Shown one piece after another: positions 25,630 to 33,150 of a stretch of DNA of 64,000 bases (its first letter is position 1; each line of letters starts with the position of its first letter). The stretch is taken from assembly GCF_020073815.1 (NCBI RefSeq), contig NZ_JAIQZJ010000001.1:620001-684000 (forward strand). The letters run 5' to 3'. Below the pieces are notes generated by a model. That model was not told the DNA's origin. It did no database searches and saw nothing but the letters and a program-made list of their open reading frames with translations. The position numbers and the translations under genes were made by a program. Origin of the DNA: Nocardioides mangrovi. Its GTDB lineage: Bacteria; Actinomycetota; Actinomycetes; Propionibacteriales; Nocardioidaceae.

Positions 25630-26237
25630 GCTCGGCGTACCTCTTCGGGGTCTACCAGCCCGGCCACACGCTCCTGCACCGCGCGTGGGTCGGGGCGAAG
25701 GTCGCCGGGCTCGCGGCCTTCAGCCTGACCGTGGTCCTCGTGCGGAGCATGCCGGCGTCGTGGCTCTTCCTGGCGGTCGCCGCACTGCTCGCCGTGGTCG
25801 CCCGGATCGAGCCGCGCCTGCTGTTGCGCTCGTTGCGACCGGTGCTCTACATGGGGGCGATCTTCGGCGCGCTGCAGTGGGTGTTCTACGGTCCGTCGCG
25901 CGCGATCGAGGCGGTCGTCGACCTGCTCGCGCTCGCTCTGGCCGCGATCGTGGTGACCGCGACGACCCAGGTCAACGCCATGCTCGACGCCTTCATCCGC
26001 TGGATCCGTCCGCTGCGGCACGTCGGCGTCGACCCGGACCGGATCGCCCTCACCGTCGGCCTCGCCATCCAGGCGCTGCCCGGCACCGTCGCCCTCGCGG
26101 TCGAGACCCGCGACGCCGCACGCGCCCGCGGCCTCCGCCACCCTCGCGCCTACCTCACGCCCTTCGTGATCCGCGTCGTCGCCCGCGCCCACGAGACCGG
26201 CGACGCCCTCCACGCCCGCGGGATCGGCGAGGACTGA
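25626..26237 (+). CDS. bioN: Biotin ECF transporter transmembrane (T) component
   Basis: A 203-residue membrane protein. LHRAWVGAKVAGLAAFSLTVVLV is the typical opening of the CbiQ/EcfT family; hydrophobic helices follow to about 110, then a coupling region with the characteristic A-R-G motif RDAARARGLRHP and a second E-T-G-D-A-L-H-A-R-G near the C-terminus, the two ARG-type motifs that contact the ATPase. Coupled to bioM by ATGA. Last gene of the operon; three palindromes follow it. Confidence 0.93.
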   Translation: MSSAYLFGVYQPGHTLLHRAWVGAKVAGLAAFSLTVVLVRSMPASWLFLAVAALLAVVARIEPRLLLRSLRPVLYMGAIFGALQWVFYGPSRAIEAVVDLLALALAAIVVTATTQVNAMLDAFIRWIRPLRHVGVDPDRIALTVGLAIQALPGTVALAVETRDAARARGLRHPRAYLTPFVIRVVARAHETGDALHARGIGED

Positions 26238-26256
26238 CGCTGCCGGCCCGCGCGCG

Positions 26257-26344
26257 AGTTTTGTCGGCCGGCCGATGAAACTCTCGCCGGGACGATGAAG
26301 CTTCGTCGTCCCGGCACCAGATTCGTCGGCCGGCCGATGAATCT
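26257..26344. repeat. Three consecutive palindromes after bioN
   Basis: Three near-perfect palindromes lie in a row: 26257-26282 (AGTTTTGTCGGCC mirrored), 26286-26315 (GCCGGGACGATGAAG mirrored) and 26319-26344 (AGATTCGTCGGCC mirrored). All share the half-word CGATGAAnCT. The first and third have the same 14-base core GTCGGCCGGCCGAT. The array fills the gap between converging 3' ends (26237 and 26350). It probably also stops transcription both ways, though no U-tract is present. Confidence 0.85.
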
Positions 26345-26349
26345 CCTCG

Positions 26350-26964
26350 TCAGCCGAGCGCGGCGACGCCGACAGCGACCAGCACCACCGCGGCCGGCGC
26401 GAACCCGACGAGCAGCACGACCCCGAGCTCGCGGCGGTGCCGCCAGCCCCACGCCGCGGCGGCCAGCGCCACCAGGAGCGACAGCACCTCGGTGCCGCCA
26501 CCGACGGCGTTGCTGGCCCAGGTCAGGCCGACCGCGAGGGCGAGCAGGTAGCCGACGACGCCCGGTCGCTCACGGCCGCGCATGGTGCGGGCGAGGGCGA
26601 CGAGCACGAGCGTGACCCCGGCGTACCAGATCGTGTGTCCGACGACCTCGTCCCACAGGTGCGCGGTCTCGCCCGGGTCGGCGTTGCCGACCGAGTTGCC
26701 GGCGAGGTGGATGCCGTGACCGGACGCGTAGGCGAGCGCGCCGGCGCCGAAGATCCACCAGGTGCGCTCGTCCGCGGGCGCCGCGCGCAGCGTCAGCGCC
26801 GCGGGCACCAGCACCAGCCACGGCACGAGGAGGTCGAGCCAGTCGGCGATGCGGGTGTCGTCCGGGCCGGCACCGAGGCCGTCGGGCAGCAGCCCGAGGT
26901 GGTGGAGGACGGCGTACGCCAGCGCGGTCAGCGCCAGCCACCGCGGGTACGCCGAGAGGTGCAC
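26350..26964 (-). CDS. Hypothetical multi-pass membrane protein
   Basis: A 204-residue protein with a GTG start (VHLSAYPRWLAL). About six hydrophobic segments (near 6-26, 38-55, 65-85, 100-125, 135-160, 175-200) with conserved-looking His in YAVLHHLGLLP, GHGIHLAGNSVG and HLWDEVVGHTIWY. These resemble membrane proteins of unknown function rather than a transporter. It begins 4 bases after the stop of the MmcQ/YjbR gene, so the two form an operon. I do not recognise a family. Confidence 0.6.
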   Translation of the reverse strand: MHLSAYPRWLALTALAYAVLHHLGLLPDGLGAGPDDTRIADWLDLLVPWLVLVPAALTLRAAPADERTWWIFGAGALAYASGHGIHLAGNSVGNADPGETAHLWDEVVGHTIWYAGVTLVLVALARTMRGRERPGVVGYLLALAVGLTWASNAVGGGTEVLSLLVALAAAAWGWRHRRELGVVLLVGFAPAAVVLVAVGVAALG

Positions 26965-26968
26965 GGCG

Positions 26969-27382
26969 TCAGTGTGGCGGATGCGCCGCGAGCCAGTCGG
27001 CAGCGCGCCGCTTCGACGCGCGGGACAGCCAGGCCTCCTGGACCACCTCGGTGATCTCGGCCAGCGACAGCTCACCGATCCGGCCGGCCCGCAGCAGCAC
27101 GGACGGGTGGCCGTCGAAGTGCGGCGTCGTGAAGTAGGGCGTCGACGGGTCCTGCACCATCGGCTCCTTGTCCTCCATCGGCACCCAGAGCACGATCACG
27201 TCGTCGTACCGCTCCCCCGTCTCGGGGTCGAACGCATCGGGCCGCGGCGTCCGGAAGAACACGAAGGACTTGCCGCCGACCTGGTAGACGGGATTCTGCG
27301 CGCGCTCGCCATGCACGACGGTGACGTGCGGCATGGCCAGCGCCAGCTCGTGGACGTCCTCGACCCGGGCGCGGCGACTCAT
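26969..27382 (-). CDS. MmcQ/YjbR family DNA-binding-like protein
   Basis: A 137-residue protein with the YjbR fold (CyaY-like, double-wing). Landmarks: RVEDVHELALAMPHVTVVHG, FVFFRTPRPDAFD, IVLWVPMEDKEPMVQ, PYFTTPHFDGHPSVLLRAGRI and the C-terminal EAWLSRASKRRAADWL. The YjbR structural family has suspected DNA-binding ability; no defined role. The start is at the ATG of MSRRARVED (27382). First gene of a two-gene unit with the membrane protein. Confidence 0.82.
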   Translation of the reverse strand: MSRRARVEDVHELALAMPHVTVVHGERAQNPVYQVGGKSFVFFRTPRPDAFDPETGERYDDVIVLWVPMEDKEPMVQDPSTPYFTTPHFDGHPSVLLRAGRIGELSLAEITEVVQEAWLSRASKRRAADWLAAHPPH

Positions 27383-27429
27383 GGCCGAGAGCCTAGGTCG
27401 CGAGCGGCCGGCGGTCGTAGCATCCACCC

Positions 27430-27726
27430 ATGGTCCGCAGGATCGCCCTGCTGCTCGCGGTCGTCGCGGGCGCGACCTGCGCGCTGCTGCTGTCCACGGG
27501 CGTGACGACGACGTACGACGGCCGCGACGTGTCCTGCTCCACCGTCGTCGGCGCGAGCGAGCTCGCCGACGCGCCGGCCCCGGTGTGCCGGGACGCCCTC
27601 GTCGACCGCACGCTGCTGGCCGGGCTCGCGGGTCTGGTCGCGGTGGTGGCCGGGAGCGGCGTCGTCTTCGCGGGACGGCCTCAGCCGGAGTACGTCACCT
27701 CGGAGCGCCACTCGCTCTCGTCCTGA
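27430..27726 (+). CDS. Small membrane protein with two helices
   Basis: A 98-residue protein: helix 1 at about 4-24 (IALLLAVVAGATCALLLSTG), an outward loop with two cysteines (DVSCSTVVGASELADAPAPVC) that could form a disulfide, helix 2 at about 63-82 (LLAGLAGLVAVVAGSGVVF) and a short tail. Not recognised. Its last 46 bases overlap the end of the converging SDR gene, so either the true end is as given or the frame is less constrained there. Moderate confidence that it is expressed. Confidence 0.55.
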   Translation: MVRRIALLLAVVAGATCALLLSTGVTTTYDGRDVSCSTVVGASELADAPAPVCRDALVDRTLLAGLAGLVAVVAGSGVVFAGRPQPEYVTSERHSLSS

Positions 27727-28337
27727 GCGGCGGCGGCCCGGATCGCCTCCGCGACCCGGTCGGGGGTGAAGGCCCCCTCCCTGGACAGCGTGCCGCGGAC
27801 CGTGACCGACACCGCGCGGATGCCGTCCTCCTTCAGGGTGGCGTCGAGGCTGTGCACCAGGTTGCGGACACCTGCCTTCTGCACGCCGAGCGACGCCGCC
27901 TTGTTCCAGGGCTTGTCCGCGGCCATGCTGCCGGTGACGGTCACGCGGCCGCCGGTGGACATGTACGGCCGCGCCGCCTGGACGGCGGTCAGCAGGGCAC
28001 CGACCCCGAGGCTGACGTCCTCGAGCAGCTCCGGGACGGTCAGCTCGAGCGGGTCCTTCTCCCGGAAGGCGCTCGGGTTGAAGTGCAGCACGTCGATGTG
28101 GCCGGTGTGCTCGCCGAAGCGCGCGATCGCGGCCGCGGTCGCCTCCGCGTCCGTGACGTCGGCGACGGTGTGCCCGACGGTCGCGCCCAGCTCCTCGAGC
28201 TCGGCGGCCAGGCCGGTCAGCTGGTCGGCGTCCATGCCGAGCAGGCCCACGTCGTACCCGTCCCGCGCGAACGCGCGCGCCACCGAGCCGCTGACGCCCG
28301 GGCCTGCTCCGACGATGACGATGACCGGTCGGCTCAT
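27681..28337 (-). CDS. SDR-family protein lacking the catalytic tyrosine
   Basis: A 218-residue short-chain dehydrogenase/reductase. The nucleotide site IVGAGPGVSGSVA at 8-20 and VADVTD at 58-63 are good. In place of NNAG it has HFNPSAF. The catalytic Ser is S137 (TVTGSMAA), but the YxxxK site reads LGVQK at 150-154: the lysine is present and the tyrosine is leucine. It may therefore bind NAD(P) without normal reductase chemistry, or be a divergent SDR. Followed after 5 bases by the VOC, AAC(2') and amidase genes read in the same direction. Confidence 0.75.
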   Translation of the reverse strand: MSRPVIVIVGAGPGVSGSVARAFARDGYDVGLLGMDADQLTGLAAELEELGATVGHTVADVTDAEATAAAIARFGEHTGHIDVLHFNPSAFREKDPLELTVPELLEDVSLGVGALLTAVQAARPYMSTGGRVTVTGSMAADKPWNKAASLGVQKAGVRNLVHSLDATLKEDGIRAVSVTVRGTLSREGAFTPDRVAEAIRAAAAQDESEWRSEVTYSG

Positions 28338-28341
28338 GGGG

Positions 28342-28728
28342 TCACGCTAGCCGCTGATGGAGGAACCACCGGTGGCCGAAGGGGTCACGGAAGACCGCGA
28401 CCCGGCCGGCCGGCGGGCTGTCCTCGGGACCACGGTCGAGCGTCGTGCCCGACGCGGTCACCCGCGCGCAGGCCGCGTCGACGTCGGCCACGGTGAGGTG
28501 CAACGTGACCGCAGGGTGCCGGGCCGGATCGGGGGCGGCGACGCCGGCGCTGTCGAACTCGTCCGACATCATCCAGCGCGCGCCGTCGACGGCCAGCTCG
28601 ACGTGCCCGACGCGACCGTCGTCCATCACGATCGGCTCGTGGGTGACCTCGGCGCCGAGCGCCGCGACGTACCAGTCGATCGCGGCACGGGCGTCCGCCA
28701 CGCAGATGTACGGCGTCAGCTCGCTCAC
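28342..28728 (-). CDS. VOC/glyoxalase-fold protein (PhnB-like)
   Basis: A 128-residue protein opening SELTPYICVADARAAIDWYVAALGAEV, with a middle GHVELAVDGARWMMSDEF and an end VAVFRDPFGHRWFLHQ. This is the PhnB/YkcA-like VOC pattern. DPFGHRW is the last-strand metal or ligand site. GTG start overlapping the stop of the upstream AAC(2')-like gene (GTGA), so translation is coupled to it. Related VOC proteins give fosfomycin or bleomycin resistance, but nothing here points to a specific drug. Confidence 0.8.
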   Translation of the reverse strand: MSELTPYICVADARAAIDWYVAALGAEVTHEPIVMDDGRVGHVELAVDGARWMMSDEFDSAGVAAPDPARHPAVTLHLTVADVDAACARVTASGTTLDRGPEDSPPAGRVAVFRDPFGHRWFLHQRLA

Positions 28729-29270
28729 CAGACGTCGCCCTCGCGCCAGTCGCAGGTGATCGCCGCGTCGAGGTCGACCGGTGTGCCGTTGGTACGGACG
28801 TAGATCGAGCCGTCGTCGTCGGGTGTCGGCACGACCCCGACGGCGGTCGCGACCGACGAGGGGCCGCGCCAGACCTCCCAGCCGAGGGACTCGTAGAGCG
28901 GAACGCCGGCGGCCGAGGCGCTCAGCGCCAGCAGGTCGTAGCCCGGGGCGAGCTCCTCGAGCGCGGCCATGACGGCCGCACCGTGTCCGGCGCGGCGGGC
29001 GTCGTCGGCGACCGCGACGGCCTCGACGTACCCGCACCGCAGCCAGGCACTCTCGACCATCAGCCGGCGCAGCACGACGGCACCGTGCGCGACGATCCGG
29101 TCGTCGTCCTCGACGACGACGTGCATGCCGCCCAGCGCGTGGGTCCAGTCGGCGTCGGTGAAGTCGCCGAAGGACGACTCGCACAGGGCGCGCGCCTCCG
29201 TCAGCTCGGCCGGCGTCAGCTCCGCGGTGTGGCAGCGGCGCACGGTCGCGGCGTGGGTCGGGTTCACCAT
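28725..29270 (-). CDS. AAC(2')-I-type aminoglycoside N-acetyltransferase homologue
   Basis: A 181-residue GNAT protein, the length I recall for mycobacterial AAC(2')-Ic. It carries that family's blocks: DFTDADWTHALGGMH (36-50), IVAHGAVVLRRL, LRCGYVEAVAV (77-87), LALSASAAGVPLYESLGW, WRGPSSV (134-140), TPDDDGSIYV (149-158) and the C-terminal CDWREGDVW (173-181). Known: AAC(2')-I acetylates the 2'-amino group of aminoglycosides with acetyl-CoA and is often chromosomal in actinobacteria. Inference: an intrinsic member, possibly with a housekeeping substrate. Starts in the amidase 3' end (7-base overlap). Confidence 0.85.
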   Translation of the reverse strand: MVNPTHAATVRRCHTAELTPAELTEARALCESSFGDFTDADWTHALGGMHVVVEDDDRIVAHGAVVLRRLMVESAWLRCGYVEAVAVADDARRAGHGAAVMAALEELAPGYDLLALSASAAGVPLYESLGWEVWRGPSSVATAVGVVPTPDDDGSIYVRTNGTPVDLDAAITCDWREGDVW

Positions 29271-30676
29271 CCTGGGGCCTTCCTGTCGGCCCACGGCGCG
29301 GCCTGCTCGACCTGCGCCGCGAGCGAGATCAACAGCTCTTCCTCCGCCGGCCGGGCGGCCAGCATGACGCCGACGGGCAGGCCGCCGGACGTCCAGTGCA
29401 GGGGCAACGACACCGCCGGCATCCCGGTCACGTTCCAGGCGGACGTCCACGGCGTGAAGTCCTTCTGAGCCTCGAAGTCGGCCGCGGGGTCGGCGTCGTC
29501 CCGCATCGCCCCGACCTTCACCGGCGGGGTCGCGAGGGTCGGGGTGAGCACCGCGTCGTACGGCGCGAGCGCGGTGAGCGCCGCGGCCGCGTAGCGCCGC
29601 ATCGCCCCGATCGCGAGGCCGAAGTCCGGGGCGCTGACCGCCCGGCCGCGCTCGGAGAGCCAGCGGGTCAGCGGGCGGAGCAGGTGCTCCTTCTCCGGGG
29701 GTACGACGGAGAGCGCGGTCAGCACCGCCCAGCAGGTCTCGAAGACGGGGACCGCCTCGCGAGGCAGCGGGACCGGCACGTCCTCGACGTCGTGACCGAG
29801 CGACTCCAGGAGTCGTGAGGCGTCCTCCCAGGCGGTGACGCACGCCGGGTCGACGGCAGTGTCGGTGATGACTGGTGTGATGAATCGACCGATCCGCAGC
29901 CGCCCCGGATCGCGGCGGCTGGCCGCCAGGAAGCTCTCGGAAGGAGGTGGCGCCCAGGCAGGGTCTCCCACCCGACGACCGGCGAGGACATCGAGCATCG
30001 CCGCCGCGTCGGCCACGGTCCGCGCGATCGGTCCGGCCGTGGCCAAGCCCACCGGGTCGCCGTACATGGGGTGACCGCTGATCCGCCCGCGGGTCGGCTT
30101 CAGGCCGACCAGGCCACAGCACGAGGCCGGGATCCGGATCGACCCGCCGCCGTCCGAGCCCTGGGCGAGCGGCACCAGTCCGGCCGCGACGGCGGCCGCG
30201 GCGCCGCCGGAGGATCCGCCGGCGGTGCGGGTCCGGTCCCAGGGCGTCACCGCGGGCGGGGCGACGTCCGGCTCGGTGTAGCAGGGCGAGCCGAACTCCG
30301 GGGTGTTCGTCTTGCCGAGGCTGACCAGGCCGGCCGCCTCGAGCGAGAGCGTGACGCCGTCGGAGGCCTCCGGGACGAAGTCGGCGAAGGCCGCCGAGCC
30401 GAAGGTGGTGCGCACGCCCGCGGTGAGGTTGAGGTCCTTGATCGCGGTCGGCACGCCGTAGAGGGGCCCGGCGTCGGCCGGACGGTCGGCCAGGGTCGCC
30501 GCGCGCTCCCGGGCGAGCTCGGGGGTGAGCGTGACGAACGCGCCGACCGTGTCGACTCCGGAGTCGATGCGGTCGGCGCGTTCGAGGTAGTGCTCGGTGA
30601 GCTCGAGCGGCGAGACCGTGCGGCGTCGCACCAGCTCGCCCTGCTCGAGCGCGGTCAGGTCGTGGAGGTCGGCCAC
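29264..30676 (-). CDS. Amidase signature family amidase
   Basis: A 470-residue amidase with the full Ser-cisSer-Lys triad: K80 in TAIKDLN, S155 in TAGGSSGG and nucleophile S179 in [13 protein letters not shown]. Length and order of blocks are normal. AS amidases hydrolyse primary and aryl amides; this group includes the GatA subunit, but a stand-alone gene with this tail ([20 protein letters not shown]) is a general amidase rather than GatA. It heads a compact minus-strand run: amidase, AAC(2')-like, VOC, SDR. Confidence 0.9.
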   Translation of the reverse strand: MADLHDLTALEQGELVRRRTVSPLELTEHYLERADRIDSGVDTVGAFVTLTPELARERAATLADRPADAGPLYGVPTAIKDLNLTAGVRTTFGSAAFADFVPEASDGVTLSLEAAGLVSLGKTNTPEFGSPCYTEPDVAPPAVTPWDRTRTAGGSSGGAAAAVAAGLVPLAQGSDGGGSIRIPASCCGLVGLKPTRGRISGHPMYGDPVGLATAGPIARTVADAAAMLDVLAGRRVGDPAWAPPPSESFLAASRRDPGRLRIGRFITPVITDTAVDPACVTAWEDASRLLESLGHDVEDVPVPLPREAVPVFETCWAVLTALSVVPPEKEHLLRPLTRWLSERGRAVSAPDFGLAIGAMRRYAAAALTALAPYDAVLTPTLATPPVKVGAMRDDADPAADFEAQKDFTPWTSAWNVTGMPAVSLPLHWTSGGLPVGVMLAARPAEEELLISLAAQVEQAAPWADRKAPGW

Positions 30677-30692
30677 GTCCCCGACCGTAGCC

Positions 30693-31244
30693 TCAGGCCG
30701 CGGCGGTCTCCACCTCGTGGTCAGCCAGCAGGCGGACCGCGTTGGTCAGCCGGGCGAGCACGTCGGGGTCGGTGAGCACGTCGACCTCGAGGGCCGACTG
30801 GGAGACGGTCACGTCCTCGACGACGACCGCCCCGGCGATGCCGGCCGAGCGGACGGCGTCGGCGTGGGCCCACTGGCCGCCGTACGGCGTCGGGGTCGTG
30901 CCGACCACGCCGAAGGGCTTCCCGGCGAGGGCGCCGGCCTGGTACGGGCGGGAGATCCAGTCGATCGCGTTGGACAGGACGGCAGGCATCCGGCCGTTGT
31001 ACTCCGGGGTGACGGCGAGGACGCGGTCGGCGGCAGCGACGCGCTCGCGCAGCCGGGCGGCGGCGTCGGGCACGAGACCCGGGACGTCGACGTCCTGGTT
31101 GTAGAAGGGCACCTCGCCGAGCCCGTCGACGATGTCGAGGGTGACGTCGGCGGGGGCGAGGTCGCGCAGCGCCTCGGCGAGCTGGCGGTTCACGGAGTCG
31201 GCGCGCAGGCTGCCGACGAGGACGGCGATGGTGGTGGCGGTCAT
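30693..31244 (-). CDS. NADPH-dependent FMN reductase family protein
   Basis: A 183-residue flavodoxin-like protein: IAVLVGSLRADSVNRQLAEAL (phosphate loop for FMN), PFYNQDVD, VTPEYNGRMPAVLSNAIDWISRP (the PEYN signature) and KPFGVVGTTPTPYGG. Such enzymes reduce quinones, azo compounds or chromate. I start it at the ATG of MTATTIAV (31244). A 20-bp perfect palindrome lies 7 bases upstream, in the gap with a divergent TetR gene, so the reductase is probably repressed by that regulator. Confidence 0.9.
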   Translation of the reverse strand: MTATTIAVLVGSLRADSVNRQLAEALRDLAPADVTLDIVDGLGEVPFYNQDVDVPGLVPDAAARLRERVAAADRVLAVTPEYNGRMPAVLSNAIDWISRPYQAGALAGKPFGVVGTTPTPYGGQWAHADAVRSAGIAGAVVVEDVTVSQSALEVDVLTDPDVLARLTNAVRLLADHEVETAAA

Positions 31245-31251
31245 GCCAGTC

Positions 31252-31271
31252 AAACGGACCGCGGTCCGTTT
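31252..31271. promoter_or_regulatory. TetR operator between FMN reductase and TetR gene
   Basis: AAACGGACCGCGGTCCGTTT is a perfect 20-bp palindrome in the 74-bp divergent gap, 7 bases from the reductase ATG and 47 from the TetR ATG. It fits a dimer-of-dimers TetR site controlling both genes. Confidence 0.85.
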
Positions 31272-31318
31272 TGTATTCCGGGGCATCGGGTGGCCTGCCT
31301 CACTAGGGTGACGGCGAC

Positions 31319-31912
31319 ATGTCCGACCCCCACTTCCTGCCGCTGGTCGGCGCTCCCCCGCCGGAGCGCCGGGACGCCGCGCGCAACCGCGAGCTGCTGC
31401 TCGATGCCGCCAAGAAGCTCGTCGAGCGGTGCGGCGCCCGGTCGGTCACGATGGACGCCGTCGCCGCGGCGGCCGGGGTCGGCAAGGGCACGGTCTTCCG
31501 CCGGTTCACCTCGCGCGAGGGCCTGATGGCGGCGGTGCTCAACCACTCCGAGACCGAGTGGCAGGCCCTGGTGATGGGCGGACCGGCACCCCTGGGCCCC
31601 GGCGCGGAGCCGTGGGACCGGCTGCTCGCCTTCGGTCGCTCCCGGCTGGACACGACGCTGCTGCACGCCGAGCTGATCCGCGAGGCCGGTCGGTCGGGCG
31701 GCCGCGCACGCGGTGCCTACTCCTTCGCCGCCACCCACGTGCGCTACCTGCTCACCCAGCTCGGCGTCACCGGCGACATCGCCCTCCTCGCCGTCGCGCT
31801 GCTCGCGCCGCTGGAGCTGCCGATCGACGAGCCGGAGACGCTCGACGACTTCCCGGCCGAGCGGGTCTTCGAGGGCTGGGTGGACCTGGCCCGCAGGATC
31901 GCCGGCCGCTGA
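31319..31912 (+). CDS. TetR-family regulator
   Basis: A 197-residue protein with an HTH at about 20-66 (RNRELLLDAAKKLVERCG, VTMDAVAAAAGVGKGTVFRRF) and an alpha-helical ligand-binding C-terminal part (TEWQALVMG through VDLARRIAGR). The divergent FMN reductase and the intervening 20-bp palindrome point to local autoregulation and repression of the reductase, released by a small electrophile or quinone. The inducer is unknown. The alcohol dehydrogenase downstream (73 bases) has its own strong ribosome site and may be separate. Confidence 0.9.
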   Translation: MSDPHFLPLVGAPPPERRDAARNRELLLDAAKKLVERCGARSVTMDAVAAAAGVGKGTVFRRFTSREGLMAAVLNHSETEWQALVMGGPAPLGPGAEPWDRLLAFGRSRLDTTLLHAELIREAGRSGGRARGAYSFAATHVRYLLTQLGVTGDIALLAVALLAPLELPIDEPETLDDFPAERVFEGWVDLARRIAGR

Positions 31913-31985
31913 CCAACCGTCCGCCAACGCCGCGGGCGGACCCTCGAAGACGTGACGTCCGGTCACCGATCTCGAGGGAGGAAGC

Positions 31986-33101
31986 ATGCACACACGCGGC
32001 GCGGTCATCAAGGAGGCTCCAGGCACGTACGAGGTGGTCGACCTCGATGTCGACGACCCCCAGCAGGGCGAGATCCAGGTCCAGATGACCGCCTCCGGCC
32101 TCTGCCACTCCGACGACCACGTCGCCACCGGTGACATCCCGGTCGGCGTCTACCCCTTCTGCGGCGGCCACGAGGGCGCCGGCGTCGTCCGCGCCGTCGG
32201 GCCGCACACGCCCGGGTGGGCGGAGGGCGACCACGTGGTCTTCTCGTTCCTGCCGTCCTGCGGCCGCTGCACGTGGTGCTCACGCGGCATGCAGAACCTC
32301 TGCGACCTGGGCGCGACCCTGCTGATGGGCTCGCGGTGGGACGACCCGACGAGCTTCCGGCTCTCGTACGACGGACAGCCGGTCGGCCAGATGTGCGGCA
32401 TCTCGACCTTCGCCGAGGTCACCACCGTCGCCGTCGACTCGGCGATCAAGGTGCCCGACGACCTGCCGCTCGACAAGGCCTGCCTCGTCGGCTGCGGCGT
32501 CGGCACCGGGTGGGGTTCGGCGGTCAACTCGGCCGAGGTGCGGCCCGGCGACACCGTGATCGTGATGGGCGTCGGCGGCATCGGGATCAACGCGGTGCAG
32601 GCGGCGGCGTACGTCGGCGCCTCCCGCGTCATCGCGGTCGACCCGGTCGACTTCAAGCGCTCCAAGGCGCTCGAGCTCGGCGCGACCGATGCGTTCGCGA
32701 CCATGGAGGAGGCGACCGAGCTCGCGCAGTCGCTCACCAACGGCCAGGGCGCCGACTCGGCCATCGTCACCGTCGGCGTCACCAAGGGCGAGCACCTCGG
32801 CCAGGCGATGGCCGCGATCCGCAAGGCCGGCACCGTCGTCGTCACCGGCCTCGGCAACATCGCCGACGTCGGCGCCCCGATCTCGCTGGCCGACATCACG
32901 CTCTTCCAGAAGCGCATCCAGGGCTCGCTCTTCGGCGCCTCCAACCCGAAGACCGACGTGCTCACGCTGCTCCGGCTCTACAGCGAGGGGCACCTCAAGC
33001 TCGACGAGCTGGTCACCCGCACCTACAAGCTCGACGAGGTCGCCCTCGGCTACGAGGACATGCACGCCGGCACCAACCTGCGCGGGGTGATCGTCTACTG
33101 A
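31986..33101 (+). CDS. NDMA-dependent (mycofactocin-type) alcohol dehydrogenase
   Basis: A 371-residue zinc alcohol dehydrogenase. CHSDDHVATGD (catalytic Cys), GGHEGAGVV, the structural zinc CGRCTWCSRGMQNLC, and the VMGVGGIGINAVQAAAYVGA nucleotide site. The opening MHTRGAVIKEAPGTYEVVDLD and GISTFAEVTTV match the N,N-dimethyl-4-nitrosoaniline-dependent class, whose NAD is tightly bound and, by known biology, re-oxidised through mycofactocin. A mycofactocin cluster is expected elsewhere. A GAGGGAGGA ribosome site precedes the ATG. Confidence 0.9.
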   Translation: MHTRGAVIKEAPGTYEVVDLDVDDPQQGEIQVQMTASGLCHSDDHVATGDIPVGVYPFCGGHEGAGVVRAVGPHTPGWAEGDHVVFSFLPSCGRCTWCSRGMQNLCDLGATLLMGSRWDDPTSFRLSYDGQPVGQMCGISTFAEVTTVAVDSAIKVPDDLPLDKACLVGCGVGTGWGSAVNSAEVRPGDTVIVMGVGGIGINAVQAAAYVGASRVIAVDPVDFKRSKALELGATDAFATMEEATELAQSLTNGQGADSAIVTVGVTKGEHLGQAMAAIRKAGTVVVTGLGNIADVGAPISLADITLFQKRIQGSLFGASNPKTDVLTLLRLYSEGHLKLDELVTRTYKLDEVALGYEDMHAGTNLRGVIVY

Positions 33102-33150
33102 GCCGGCTCCCGTGCCTGGACGATGAAACTCCCGCGCGGGCCGGCCTCAG
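33098..33150. terminator. Hairpin between converging adh and cimA
   Basis: CTGAGCCGGC (33098-33107) pairs with GCCGGCCTCAG (33140-33150) with one bulged base, spanning both stop codons. The loop holds CGATGAAACT (33121), the half-word of the palindromes after bioN, and the small palindrome CCCGCGCGGG. It is probably a two-way terminator. Confidence 0.6.

Noticed and set aside
32150..33065. Minus-strand frames opposite the alcohol dehydrogenase
   Set aside because: Typical antisense frames; the plus strand carries the zinc and NAD motifs.
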